The notes under the pieces are model-generated. The model saw only the letters and a program-made list of their open reading frames with translations, had not been told where the DNA came from and did no database searches. A stretch of DNA of 64,000 nucleotides, taken from Comamonas testosteroni. GTDB lineage: Bacteria; Pseudomonadota; Gammaproteobacteria; Burkholderiales; Burkholderiaceae_C. This document shows positions 8,104 through 21,100 of the stretch, piece by piece; positions within the stretch are counted from its first letter, which is position 1; every line of letters begins with the position of its first letter. The stretch spans positions 372,001 to 436,000 of the forward strand of contig NZ_CP129672.1 of NCBI RefSeq assembly GCF_030505195.1, read 5' to 3'. Position numbers and translations under genes: made by a program.

Positions 8104-8208
8104 GTTGTTATGTTCGATGAAGCAATTGTAGCACGGGTTTTTCACTCATTTTTTGAGAGCTAACATTTTCTTGTCATCGAGCACAGCTAGGCGCAATCGG
8201 GATTTACA

Positions 8209-10436
<2,228 letters not shown>

Positions 10437-10440
<4 letters not shown>

Positions 10441-11453
10441 GCAGCTTCCTCTTGGGCCTGCTGCGCAAGACTGATGCTCGCAGGCAGACCCTTATCCCCT
10501 TGTAAAAACTTTTGTATCAACGCCACTTGCCCCGGCACTACCAGCGTCGGAGCATGCCCCACGCCTTCCAGTTCCGTGCAATGCGCTCTGGGGCCACGCT
10601 CGGTCATGGCCTTGGCGGTAGGGCTGGAAAGCAGATCGGACTCGGCCCCTCTGATAAGCAAGACCTGTGCCTTGATCTGGTCGTAAAGCTGCCAGAGCAA
10701 GGCCTCACCAGCCTGGGCGGTCTCGCGCGTCATCTGGGCCATCGGCGCCGCAATACGGGGGTCGTAATGCAGCACCACCCCCCCTTGGGGATCTGGCTTG
10801 ATCATGGCTTGCGAGAGCCGGCACCACTGCTCATCGGTATGTGGGCCGAATCCCTCGGAAATCAAGCGCATGGCGGCGGCAGCGCTCTCAAAGTTGGGAA
10901 ACTGCAAGCTTTTGCCGACATAGGAGCCGATGCGCTCCAGCGACTCCCACTCAATGGCCGGGCCGACATCGTTGAGCACCAGCCGCCGCGCCGGCACCGG
11001 CAGCGGCAGGCCGGGTTGGCCCAGCACCGCCATACCGATCAGGCCGCCCATGCTGGTGCCCACCCAGTCCAGGGTTTCAATCGGTGCCTGCGCATGCAAC
11101 TGGGCCAGCAGCGCAAGCATATCTGCCGCATACAGCGGCACCTGGTAGCCCATGGGCTCGACCAGCCAGTCGCTTTCGCCGCGCCCGACCACATCGGGAC
11201 AGATCACGCGGGCAAAGCGGCTGAGCTCGGTGGCCAGCACATCAAAGTCTCGCCCCTGGCGCGAGAGGCCATGCACGCAGACGATGACATGAGGATGTCT
11301 TGGATTTCCGGTACGGTTCCATTCCCAGTACGCCATGCGGTGCGTGCCCTCGGGCTGAACCTCGACCTGCTGGCGACGCTGGGAACTGGCCCAGCTCGGA
11401 GCCATGGCAGAGGCTCCGGGACACGATACGTAATTCAGCGTAGGTTGATTCAT
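10437..11453 (-). CDS. Alpha/beta hydrolase
   Basis: A 338-residue alpha/beta-hydrolase fold protein. An oxyanion-side HG motif is seen (VCVHGLSRQGRDF), with nucleophile elbow GTSMGG at about 132-137 (Ser134), an acidic residue in IRGAESDLL, and catalytic His in GVGHAPTL near the C-terminus. The substrate is unknown; esters or lactones are typical. There is no signal peptide, so it is cytoplasmic. It overlaps relA by four bases and is probably co-transcribed with it. The gene is divergent from 3-hydroxybutyrate dehydrogenase across 69 bases, which raises the possibility of polyhydroxyalkanoate or hydroxyester metabolism, but that is only context. Confidence 0.85.
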
Positions 11454-11522
11454 GGAGAACGCGTTTTCAGGACCGGAGCCGATAATGGCTGTGTCGCATC
11501 GTAATTCATTCGGAGACCTTGT

Positions 11523-12311
<789 letters not shown>

Positions 12312-12340
12312 ACGCCGCAGGGCTTGCGCAAATGCATCTA

Positions 12341-12370
12341 TCAATTAGATAGCATTTAGCGCTTGCCAGT
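12341..12370 (+). repeat. Dispersed AT-rich repeat, copy 1
   Basis: The segment reads tcaattagatagcattt then agcgcttgccagt. It matches four to five other places in the window around a shared core gatagctnttagcgctt. It sits between the bdhA stop and its terminator. Confidence 0.7.
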
Positions 12371-12406
12371 AGCCATATTCAGCATCAAATCATGATGAAA
12401 ACCAAC

Positions 12407-12435
12407 AAGGAGCAGCGCAAGCTGCTCCTTTTTTA
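12407..12435 (+). terminator. Intrinsic terminator after bdhA
   Basis: Perfect 10-bp stem aaggagcagc / gctgctcctt closed by a GCAA tetraloop and followed by tttta. It is well placed to end bdhA transcription. Confidence 0.92.
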
Positions 12436-12455
12436 TATACGCAGCGCTGTTCCTA

Positions 12456-13214
12456 TCACTGCATCTGAATCGAGCCAGCGACGCTGACCGTCACCTCGGC
12501 TCGATCCGCCTCCACCGGCACAGGCGCGGCATCGGCATAGCTGGCCTTGGCCATGCTCATCATGCGCGGGCGCGGCATGGGATGCCCACCACCGCCGCTG
12601 CTGTTCACATTGACCTCGCGCAGGCTGTAGCCCGCAAAACCGAAGCTCTTGGAGATGGCCGCAGCACGCTGACGGAAGTTCTCGATGGCCTTGGCCTGGG
12701 CTTCGCCCTCCACCTTTTCCCGTGCTTCGCGCGAGAGGCCGAAGCTCATGCTGCCCAATGTCATCTCCTGCACCTTGGCCGCTGCCTGGGTGATGCGCGC
12801 AAAGTCGCGCCCCTGCAGCACGATCTCGGCCTGGCCCTGCCAGCCTTCGATCTTGCCGTTGTTGCCATAACGCGGCGAGATGGAGAAATTACCTGTGCTC
12901 AACTCCATCTGCCGACCTTGTGCATCGTTACGCAGCGTGGTCATGGCGGACTCCACGATCTTTTGCAACTGGGACTGAACGGACGCAGCATCGCGACCAT
13001 CCTTGCTGGCAGACAGGGTTGCCGTCATCCAGTCCTGCTTGACCTCCACGGTTCCCTGAGCCGACAGCTGCACCACATTGGCAGGTCTTTGCATGTCACG
13101 CGCGGCGCCCTGGGCCCATACATTGCCGCCAGCGCAGGCCGCCGCCAGCGCAAGTGCGGCAGCCGCGGTGCGAGAGGAAGAGGAAGACTTGGAAAATTGA
13201 TTCATGCGGTTCAC
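12456..13214 (-). CDS. SIMPL domain (DUF541) periplasmic protein
   Basis: A 252-residue secreted protein: a signal peptide of about 35 residues (charged start, hydrophobic AAAALALAAACAGG, cleavage near VWAQG), then a SIMPL/DUF541 domain. Family signs are the opening VVQLSAQGTVEVKQDW, the central SPRYGNNGKIEGWQGQAEIV segment and the YSLREVNVNSSG end. Family members form oligomeric periplasmic or outer-membrane assemblies; E. coli YggE is linked to oxidative stress. No catalytic role is known. It converges with bdhA and is transcribed alone. Confidence 0.88.
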   Translation of the reverse strand: MNRMNQFSKSSSSSRTAAAALALAAACAGGNVWAQGAARDMQRPANVVQLSAQGTVEVKQDWMTATLSASKDGRDAASVQSQLQKIVESAMTTLRNDAQGRQMELSTGNFSISPRYGNNGKIEGWQGQAEIVLQGRDFARITQAAAKVQEMTLGSMSFGLSREAREKVEGEAQAKAIENFRQRAAAISKSFGFAGYSLREVNVNSSGGGGHPMPRPRMMSMAKASYADAAPVPVEADRAEVTVSVAGSIQMQ

Positions 13215-13518
13215 CCTTGTAAGTAAATCAGGCCATGCAGATACACATGCATTTCACCATTGCGCAAAGTCGCTGCAGCGCAGCATGTCAGCCCAGAGTG
13301 TGACTTTATGTACGAATACTCCACATTCGACACACCAACAGAACAAACACTGAAACAATAGTGCAAAATACCGCTGCAAAGTTCCTTGTGAAACATTTAT
13401 TGTTCCATTAATAAACGCAACAATCGTAACAAGTGGCAAGACTTGACCTTGTTTTGCTGGATTTTTTTGATCAAGCGATAACAATGGGCCAGTTACAAAT
13501 AAATCGATAAGGACGATC
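13215..13518. other. Promoter region between the SIMPL gene and the OmpR-type regulator
   Basis: This AT-rich 304-base gap separates divergent genes, so it must hold promoters for both. Several TTGAnn-like hexamers occur around 13443-13475, but no pair with a convincing -10 box at the right spacing can be fixed. No gene is seen. Confidence 0.5.
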
Positions 13519-14250
13519 ATGGCAACGACGAACAACCGTACTGACAAGATCCTCGTGGTGGATGACGATGCACGCATCCGCGACCTGCTGCGCCGCTATC
13601 TGACGCAGGAAGGCTTCGAAATCATGATTGCCGAGGACGGCAAGGCGCTCAACCGCATTCTGCTTCGCGAGACTGTCGACTTGATCGTGCTGGATCTGAT
13701 GATGCCCGGCGAGGATGGTCTGTCCATCTGCCGCCGCCTGCGCTCTGCCAACGACCGCACCCCCATCATCATGCTGACCGCCAAGGGCGAGGATGTGGAC
13801 CGCATCGTGGGCCTGGAAGTGGGCGCCGACGACTATCTGGGCAAGCCCTTCAACCCCCGCGAGCTGCTGGCACGCATTCACGCCGTGCTGCGCCGCCGCC
13901 CTCCTCAGGAAGCACCGGGTGCTCCTTCGGGCGACAACGAGGTGGTGACCTTTGGCCCCTTCACCTTCGACCTGGGCACCCGTGTGCTGCAAAAGAATGG
14001 CGAGGAGTTGCCACTCACCACCGGCGAATTCGCCATGCTCAAGGCCTTGGTGCGCCACCCTCGCCAGCCTCTGTCGCGCGAAAAGCTGGCCCTGCTGGCC
14101 CGTGGCCGCGAATTCGAGCCGTTCGACCGCAGCCTGGACGTGCAGGTTTCCCGCCTGCGCAAGCTGATCGAGGAAGACGCTGCCGCACCACGCTATATCC
14201 AGACCGTCTGGGGCGTAGGCTATGTGTTCGTGCCCGATGGCATGAACTGA
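13519..14250 (+). CDS. ompR: OmpR-family response regulator
   Basis: A 243-residue two-component regulator. The receiver domain (residues about 10-125) has the acidic pair in VVDDDARIR, phospho-acceptor Asp59 in VLDLMMPGEDG, Thr in MLTAKGE and Lys in GKPFNPREL. A winged-helix DNA-binding domain (about 140-238) ends SRLRKLIEE...TVWGVGYVF. The receiver most resembles proteobacterial OmpR. The sensor kinase is immediately downstream after a hairpin-containing gap. Targets probably include porin genes, but no sites were traced. Confidence 0.92.
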   Translation: MATTNNRTDKILVVDDDARIRDLLRRYLTQEGFEIMIAEDGKALNRILLRETVDLIVLDLMMPGEDGLSICRRLRSANDRTPIIMLTAKGEDVDRIVGLEVGADDYLGKPFNPRELLARIHAVLRRRPPQEAPGAPSGDNEVVTFGPFTFDLGTRVLQKNGEELPLTTGEFAMLKALVRHPRQPLSREKLALLARGREFEPFDRSLDVQVSRLRKLIEEDAAAPRYIQTVWGVGYVFVPDGMN

Positions 14251-14267
14251 TTCTGCCCGCCTCTATT

Positions 14268-14298
14268 GCAACAAGCCGCCCGCTGCGCGGCTTGTTGC
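14268..14298 (+). promoter_or_regulatory. Strong hairpin between regulator and sensor genes
   Basis: Arms gcaacaagccgc and gcggcttgttgc form a perfect 12-bp stem with a seven-base loop directly after the regulator stop. No T-run follows, so it is more likely a partial terminator, RNA-stabilising or processing hairpin that sets regulator and kinase at different levels. Confidence 0.6.
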
Positions 14299-14438
14299 GC
14301 TTGGGTGCGGGCCCATAAGACCCATAAGTCAAGCTCTTTCAACAACCACCAGTAGATAGACACTTTTTGGACAAACCGTAACCCGTGTCGCCCATATTGG
14401 GCGTACCCTCGGGTCCAGTTATTTCCGCATTGCTGTTC

Positions 14439-15941
14439 ATGAGCGCTTTTCACCATCCGCCGCCCGACGCCACCAGCCCCGTACCTCTGGAGTACGAGCG
14501 GCGCAGCACAGCTCGCTCCCCTGTGGGGCTGAACCTGTTCTGGCGTACCTTCTGCCTGCTGGCCCTGCTGCTGGTGGGCAGCATTCTGGCCTGGCTGCAG
14601 ACACTGCGGGCACTGGATTTCGAGCCGCGCACGCTGCAAACAGCCAAGCAAGTGGCCTCTTTGGTCAACCTGAGCCGCGCTGCCCTCGAGCATTCGGACG
14701 CAATCAACCGCGTCTCCCTGATCAAGACCATGGCCGACCAGGAAGGCGTGCGCATTCTGCCCCGCGAGCCCGGCGACTCCTTCGAGCTTCTGGAGCAAAA
14801 CGCCCTTGGTCAGAAGCTGACCGAGGAGCTGACCACTCGCCTGGGCTACGGTACCGTGGTGGCACGCAGCGTCAACGGAGAGCCCGGCCTGTGGGTGGGC
14901 TTCACCATCAACGGCGACCGCAACTGGATGCTGATGGATCAGTCGCGCTTCACTCCTGCCAGCGGCCAGACCTGGCTGATCTGGCTGATCACGGCCGCGC
15001 TGCTGTCGCTCATCGGCGCGGCCGCCATCGCCCGCCTGATCAACCGGCCGCTCAAACAGCTGTCTTACGCGGCCAATCGAGTGCGGGAGGGCGACTTCGA
15101 CGCCAGCCAGCTTGACGAGGAGGCCGTGACCAGCGAAATCCGCGAAGTCAATATCGGCTTCAACCGCATGGCGCAGAAGCTGGCCAAACTGGAGCAGGAC
15201 CGCGCCGTGATGCTGGCCGGCATTTCCCACGACCTGCGTACTCCGCTGGCGCGGCTGCGCCTGGAGACCGAGATGAGCGTCTATGACGATGTGGCGCGCG
15301 AGCATATGGTGGCCGACATCGTTCAACTGGACGCCACCATCGACAAATTCCTGGATTACGCCCGCCCCGATCATCGCGTCATGCTCAGCCCCGTGGATCT
15401 GCACGCCGTGGTTGCCTCCTGCGTCTATGCCGTGCAGGACCACCGTGAGCTGCAAATCACCATGAACGTGCCCGAAGACCTCTACGTCATGGCCGATGAG
15501 GTGGAGCTGGCGCGCGTGATCTCCAACCTCTTCGAGAATGCACGCCGCTATGGAAAGACCCCGTCGACCGACACGACCGAGGTGGATGTGGTCGCCAAGG
15601 AGAGCGAGAAATGGGTGGTCATCCGCATCCGCGACCATGGCAAGGGCGTGCCGGCCGAGCAGCTGGCCAATCTGACCCAGCCCTTCTTCCGCGGCGACAC
15701 TGCACGCACGGCAGCTGCTGGCGCAGGCCTGGGTCTGTCCATCGTGGACAAGACGGTTCAGCGCATGGGTGGCATGTTTGCCCTGTCCAATTCATCGACG
15801 GGCGGCCTGGTCGCCCATCTGCAGCTGCAGCGCGCCATGGGTGTGACAGCCGGTGCAGCGCCCGAGCAGCGCCTGCAGCGCCCCCAGGTCAAGCGCAATC
15901 TGCCGCGCGACAGGAAAGACGATGAGGTCGGGCAAGACTGA
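14439..15941 (+). CDS. envZ: EnvZ-type sensor histidine kinase
   Basis: About 500 residues. One transmembrane helix lies near residues 27-50 (TFCLLALLLVGSILAWL), then a periplasmic sensor region of about 110 residues, a second helix (WLIWLITAALLSLIGAAAI) and a HAMP linker starting INRPLKQLSYAA. The H-box GISHDLRTPLARLR carries His264, and the ATP-binding lid has N (NLFENARRYG), G1 (DHGKGVP) and G2 (GAGLGLSIV) boxes. It phosphorylates the adjacent regulator. ATG 14439 is used; a GTG at 14385 in the same frame would add 18 residues, and neither has a clear ribosome-binding site. Confidence 0.9.
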   Translation: MSAFHHPPPDATSPVPLEYERRSTARSPVGLNLFWRTFCLLALLLVGSILAWLQTLRALDFEPRTLQTAKQVASLVNLSRAALEHSDAINRVSLIKTMADQEGVRILPREPGDSFELLEQNALGQKLTEELTTRLGYGTVVARSVNGEPGLWVGFTINGDRNWMLMDQSRFTPASGQTWLIWLITAALLSLIGAAAIARLINRPLKQLSYAANRVREGDFDASQLDEEAVTSEIREVNIGFNRMAQKLAKLEQDRAVMLAGISHDLRTPLARLRLETEMSVYDDVAREHMVADIVQLDATIDKFLDYARPDHRVMLSPVDLHAVVASCVYAVQDHRELQITMNVPEDLYVMADEVELARVISNLFENARRYGKTPSTDTTEVDVVAKESEKWVVIRIRDHGKGVPAEQLANLTQPFFRGDTARTAAAGAGLGLSIVDKTVQRMGGMFALSNSSTGGLVAHLQLQRAMGVTAGAAPEQRLQRPQVKRNLPRDRKDDEVGQD

Positions 15942-16007
15942 ATCTGCCCACCTCAACCTCATTGCACAATCGGCATCGCCTTTCAGCCATCTGCCGGAGA
16001 GTTCACC

Positions 16008-16403
16008 ATGCAAGCCCGATGCCTGTGCAAAGCCGTTCTCGTCACCGCCCCCGATACCCACGAAGTTCATGTCTGCCACTGCAGCATGTGCCGGCGCTGG
16101 GGAGAGGGGCCCGCCTTCACGCTGCATGGCGGCACAGCGGTGCAGACCAGCGGCCCCGTCACGCGCTTTGCCTCCTCGCCATGGGCGGAGCGCGCCTTCT
16201 GCAGCAGCTGCGGCACCCACCTCTTCTACCGTCTGCTGGCAAACAATGAGCATTTTCTGTCTGCCGGGCTGTTTCAGGATGCCCAGGGACTGACACTGGC
16301 GCAGCAGATCTATATCGACGAGAAGCCCGACTATTACGCGCTGGCCAATGACACCCCGGCCCTGACCGGGGCGGAAGTGCAAGCCCTCTACGGCGATTCG
16401 TGA
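16008..16403 (+). CDS. GFA (glutathione-dependent formaldehyde-activating/CENP-V) family protein
   Basis: A 131-residue zinc protein of the GFA/CENP-V fold. Zinc-binding cysteines are in RCLC at residues 4-7, CHCSMC near 24-29 and CSSCGTHLFY near 65-74. The founding member catalyses or binds the glutathione-formaldehyde adduct, but most family members have no proven activity, so the name is a family label. It follows the sensor kinase gene by 66 bases with its own Shine-Dalgarno-like cggaga. The C-terminal YIDEKPDYYAL is typical. Confidence 0.87.
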   Translation: MQARCLCKAVLVTAPDTHEVHVCHCSMCRRWGEGPAFTLHGGTAVQTSGPVTRFASSPWAERAFCSSCGTHLFYRLLANNEHFLSAGLFQDAQGLTLAQQIYIDEKPDYYALANDTPALTGAEVQALYGDS

Positions 16404-16437
16404 CCGGCTTTCGCCGCAGCCATTGCGCCGAACGAAG

Positions 16438-16920
16438 CTAAGCAGTCCGCACCAGCAAGGCCACGGCACGGGCCTCCATGGCCTGCTGCTGACCCACAGG
16501 CCCCAGCTTCTCGGCCGTCTTGGCCTTGACGTTGACCTGCTCAACATCCAGCTCCAGCACCTGGGCAATGCGCTCACGCATCTTCTCGATATGGGGTGCC
16601 AGCTTGGGTGCCTGGGCCACGATGGTGCTGTCGATATTGCCGATCTCGAAGCCCTTGGCGCGCACGCGCCTGGCAGCCTCGGCCAGCAGCACGGCGGAGT
16701 CCGCCCCCTTGAACTGCGCGTCGGTATCCGAGAAATGGCGGCCGATATCGCCCAGGGCCGCAGCACCGAACAAGGCATCGGTGATTGCATGCAGCAGCAC
16801 GTCGGCATCCGAATGCCCGAGCAAGCCCAGGCTGTGAGGCACTTCGACACCGCCGAGAATCAGCTTGCGCCCAGGAACCAGGGCATGTACATCCCAGCCT
16901 TCACCAATACGAAAATTCAT
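16438..16920 (-). CDS. ispF: 2-C-methyl-D-erythritol 2,4-cyclodiphosphate synthase
   Basis: A 160-residue enzyme of the MEP isoprenoid pathway that converts CDP-ME 2-phosphate to ME-cPP with release of CMP. Metal-binding Asp10 and His12 are in [11 protein letters not shown]; the [14 protein letters not shown] loop supplies the third metal His, and [10 protein letters not shown] and KAKTAEKLG complete the family signature. The start is placed at the ATG at 16920 (MNFRIGEG), as in homologues, rather than 12 codons upstream. It lies downstream of ispD on the same strand, separated by a gap that holds a repeat copy. Confidence 0.95.
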   Translation of the reverse strand: MNFRIGEGWDVHALVPGRKLILGGVEVPHSLGLLGHSDADVLLHAITDALFGAAALGDIGRHFSDTDAQFKGADSAVLLAEAARRVRAKGFEIGNIDSTIVAQAPKLAPHIEKMRERIAQVLELDVEQVNVKAKTAEKLGPVGQQQAMEARAVALLVRTA

Positions 16921-16942
16921 AAAAATCCTTGTCAAACCGTTG

Positions 16943-16975
16943 CCCATAAAGCGCAAGCAGCTATCAAATCAAATA
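16943..16975 (-). repeat. Dispersed AT-rich repeat, copy 2
   Basis: On the minus strand it reads ttgatttgatagctgcttgcgcttta, which matches the core gatagct...gcgctt of the other copies. It lies within the ispD-ispF operon, just before the ispF start. Confidence 0.65.
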
Positions 16976-17072
16976 CTATCTGCGCCGACCCGGGTCGGGC
17001 ACGGCATTCTGCCGATGGCAATGCCCACTGTGCGCTCTTGCGTGCGTCAAGCCCTGTCGATGCCAAATCCCT

Positions 17073-17870
17073 CTAGCCACGCGCCTTTCGCTGCAGCAGC
17101 ACGGCCTCGGCCAGCGCGAAGTCGTCGGGGTAAGTCACCTTGAAGTTCTGCGCACCGCCCGGCACCAGTCTGGGTGAGTGACCTGCCAGTTCCATGGCGC
17201 TGGCTTCGTCGGTCACGGCAGCGCCAGCCGCCTGCAGCGCAGACAGCAAGGCTGCGATACGGAACATCTGCGGGGTCTGAGCCAGCCATTTGTCGCCACG
17301 CTCCACCGTCTGCGCCACACGTGCCGGGCCCGCGCCGGTGGCCTGCTGCTTGAGAGTGTCGGGCAGTTTCAGCGCCAGCAGCCCCCCCACCGCATCCGGC
17401 AGGCAGGCATCGATCAAGGCATTGACCTGCGTCGACGTGACCAGACAGCGCGCCGCGTCATGCACCAGCACCCAGTCCTCGCCGCTGGCCCCCATGCGCA
17501 GCAACTCCTGCAGGCCGTTGCTCACGGTCTCGGCACGGGTGGCTCCGCCACAGGCAGCAATGCCGAGCCGGGCGTCCGTGGCGCGCCCCTGCCAGAAGCC
17601 ATCGGAAGCAGAGACCACCAGCAGCACCCGGTGCATGCGCTGCACCGCCAACATGGCGGCCAGCGTGTGCATGACCATGGGCTGGCCCGCAACGCTCTGG
17701 TATTGCTTGGGTAGCTCGGGGGCCGGGGAATCTGCAGCAATGGCGCGCAGACCGACGCCCGCACAGGGAATCAGCCCCCAGCACCGGGGCGCAGATGCCG
17801 GCGACGACGACGCCGCAGCGTTTGCCTTGTCGTCCGCGATGGACTCAGGCGAGAAAAACCGATCTGTCAT
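17073..17870 (-). CDS. ispD: 2-C-methyl-D-erythritol 4-phosphate cytidylyltransferase
   Basis: A 265-residue cytidylyltransferase of the MEP pathway; it joins CTP and MEP to CDP-ME. The N-terminal nucleotide loop is IPCAGVGLR, then after a longer than usual linker PKQY; the RAETVSNGL, HDAARCLV, TPQMFR and TDEASAME motifs follow in order. The first 30 residues are a low-complexity extension absent from short homologues, and the segment between R and PKQY has about six more residues than the E. coli-type loop. It forms an operon with ispF downstream. Upstream it is divergent from mfd. Confidence 0.93.
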   Translation of the reverse strand: MTDRFFSPESIADDKANAAASSSPASAPRCWGLIPCAGVGLRAIAADSPAPELPKQYQSVAGQPMVMHTLAAMLAVQRMHRVLLVVSASDGFWQGRATDARLGIAACGGATRAETVSNGLQELLRMGASGEDWVLVHDAARCLVTSTQVNALIDACLPDAVGGLLALKLPDTLKQQATGAGPARVAQTVERGDKWLAQTPQMFRIAALLSALQAAGAAVTDEASAMELAGHSPRLVPGGAQNFKVTYPDDFALAEAVLLQRKARG

Positions 17871-18116
17871 GCACAGTATTTTAAAATCACCATTTCGTCC
17901 GAAAGCCCCTGAGATCCATCGAAGACCTGCTTTCGACTTGCATCGCCTTGAGGTGTCCCCATTTTGAGTGAATGCGCCGCCAACCGTCAGCTCCGCGCTG
18001 ATTGGGCTGTGAGCCCTGCCTTAGATGGCGGGGCTTGCCCGCATTCAATCTGTCCCCGTTTTTTTGCATCCAGCCCGCACCTGTGCGCCGCTGCCTGCGC
18101 TTGTCTGTGAAAAACC

Positions 18117-21100
18117 ATGCAACTGCCCAAGCTCACCCCTGGTAAACGCTTTCACCTGCCCCGCCCTGTCGGCAGCGCCGACGCGCTGCTGCTGGCCAGG
18201 CTGGGCGAGCGTGAAAAGCACGACGGCCGGGTCACTGCCATCGTCACGGCCGATGCCGCCGATGCCCACCGCCTCATTGAGGAGATGGCCTTCTTCGCCC
18301 CCGAGCTGCGCTGCGCATTGTTCCCCGACTGGGAAACCCTGCCCTACGACAGCTTCTCGCCGCACCAGGATCTGATCAGCGAGCGCCTGGCCACGCTGTG
18401 GCGCATCAACCAGCGCGACAAGCAGCATGGCGCCGATGTGGTCATCGTGCCCGCCACCACGGCCCTTTATCGCCTGGCCCCGCCCTCGTTTCTGGCCGGC
18501 TATACCTTTGAATTCAAGCAGGGCCAGAAGCTGGACGAGGCCAAGCTCAAGGCCCAGCTCACGCTGGCGGGCTACCAGCACGTGTCCCAGGTGGTGAGCC
18601 ATGGCGAATATGCGGTGCGCGGCGGCCTGATCGATCTGTTCCCCATGGGCTCGCTCCAGCCCTACCGTGTGGACCTGTTCGACGACGAGATCGACTCCAT
18701 CCGCACCTTCGACCCCGACACGCAACGCAGCCTCTATCCCGTGCCCGAGGTACGCCTGCTGCCAGGCCGCGAATTCCCGATGGATGAGGAGGCGCGCGCC
18801 AAGTTCCGCAGCCGCTGGCGCGAGCTGCTTGAGGGCGACCCCACGCGCAGCCGCATCTACAAGGACATGGGTGCCGGCATTGCCACGGCCGGCATCGAGT
18901 ACTACCTGCCGCTGTTCTTCGACGAGACTGCCACGGTCTTTGACTATCTGGGCGATGAGGCCACCGTGGTGTTGCATGGCGATCTGGAGCCGGCCTTCCA
19001 GCGCTTCTGGCAGGACACCAAGGACCGCTACCGCCTGGTGCAGGGCGACCCCGACCACCCGGCGCTGCCGCCCGAGACGCTGTTTCTCAGCGCCGACCAG
19101 TTCTATGCCCGCAGCAAGGAACACGCCCAGCTGGCCTTGCGCCCGGGCACCGAAGATGTGGCCGACAGCGCCATCTTCCAGAAGCTCGAAGACCTTTCCG
19201 TGCTGCGCGGGGCCGATGACCCGCTGGCCAAGCTGCAAAAACATATAGCAGCTGGAGCAAGTCGGGTCTTGCTTCTGGCCGAATCCGATGGCAGGCGCGA
19301 GAGTCTGCTCGACTTTTTCCGCGCCTCGGGCGTCAACCCGCCCGTGTTCGACTCTCTGGCCGAGTTCCAGGCCGATGCCACGGAAAAGGTCGGTATCGCC
19401 ACCTCCAGCCTGATGACGGGCTTTGCCTGGGTCGAGGAAGGCCTGGACTTTGTCACCGAAACCGAGCTGTTTGCCAGCAGCCCCACGGGCCGCCGTCGCC
19501 GCCGCCAGGAGCAGGTCAGCGATGTGGAGGCCCTGATCAAGGACCTGTCCGAGCTCAAGGTGGGAGACCCCATCGTCCATTCCGACCACGGCATTGGCCG
19601 CTATCGCGGGCTCATCAATATGGACATGGGCCAGAAGAACCCGGACGGCACGCCCGCACTGCAGGAATTTCTGCACCTGGAATATGCGGCCGACGCCGTG
19701 CTCTATGTGCCCGTCAGCCAGTTGCACCTGATCAGCCGCTACACCGGCGTCTCGCCCGACGATGCGCCGCTGCACAAGCTGGGTGGCACGCAATGGGAAA
19801 AAGCCAAGCGCAAGGCAGCCGAACAGGTGCGCGACTCGGCCGCCGAGCTGCTCAATATCTATGCCCGCCGCGCCGCGCGCCAGGGCCATGCCTTCCGCTT
19901 CCCAGCAGCCGACTACGAGCAGTTTGTGGCCGACTTCGGCTTCGAGGAAACGGCCGACCAGCGCGCGGCCATCCACGCGGTGGTGCAAGACATGATCAGC
20001 CCCCAGCCCATGGACCGCCTGGTCTGTGGCGATGTCGGCTTCGGCAAGACCGAGGTCGCGCTGCGCGCGGCCTTTGTGGCGGCCATGGGCGGCAAGCAGG
20101 TCGCCTTTCTGGCCCCCACCACGCTGCTGGCCGAGCAGCATTACCAGACCCTGGTGGACCGCTTCTCCAAATGGCCGATCAAGGTGGCCGAGGTGTCGCG
20201 TTTCCGCTCGGGCAAGGAGATCACCGCTGCCATCAAGGGCATCTCGGACGGCACGGTCGACATCGTGGTCGGCACGCACAAGCTGCTCTCCGAGTCCACC
20301 CAGTTCAAGAATCTGGGCCTGCTCATCATCGACGAGGAACACCGCTTTGGCGTGCGCCACAAGGAGGCCATGAAGGCCATGCGTGCCGAGGTTGATGTGT
20401 TGACGCTGACGGCCACCCCGATTCCGCGCACCATGGGCATGGCGCTGGAGGGGCTGCGCGATCTGTCGGTGATTGCCACGGCGCCGCAGCGGCGCCTGGC
20501 CATCAAGACCTTTGTGCGCAACGAGGGCACGGGCGTGATTCGCGAAGCGGTGCTGCGCGAGCTCAAGCGCGGCGGACAGATCTACTTCCTGCACAACGAG
20601 GTCGAGACCATAGAGAACCGCAAGCAAAAGCTGGAGGAAATCCTGCCCGAGGCACGCATTGCCGTGGCCCACGGCCAGATGCCCGAGCGCGAGCTCGAGC
20701 GTGTGATGCGCGATTTCGTGGCCCAGCGCTACAACATATTGCTGTGCTCGACCATCATCGAGACCGGTATCGACGTGCCATCAGCCAACACCATTCTCAT
20801 CAGCCGCGCCGACAAGTTCGGTCTGGCGCAGTTGCACCAGCTGCGCGGTCGCGTGGGACGCAGCCACCATCAGGCCTATGCCTATCTGATGGTGCCGGAC
20901 CTGGACGGCCTGACCAGGCAGGCCCAGCAGCGGCTGGAGGCCATCCAGCAGATGGAGGAGCTGGGCTCGGGCTTCTATCTGGCCATGCATGACCTGGAAA
21001 TCCGTGGCGCCGGCGAGGTGCTGGGCGAAAACCAGAGCGGCAATATGATGGAAGTGGGCTTTCAGCTCTATAACGAAATGCTGTCCGAAGCCGTGCGCAG

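Noticed and set aside
14220..15638. 472-codon minus-strand frame opposite the sensor kinase
   Set aside because: Shadow of the kinase gene; no start signal or family.
18045..20672. 875-codon minus-strand open frame opposite mfd
   Set aside because: It is the antisense shadow of the strongly conserved mfd gene, with no recognisable domain.
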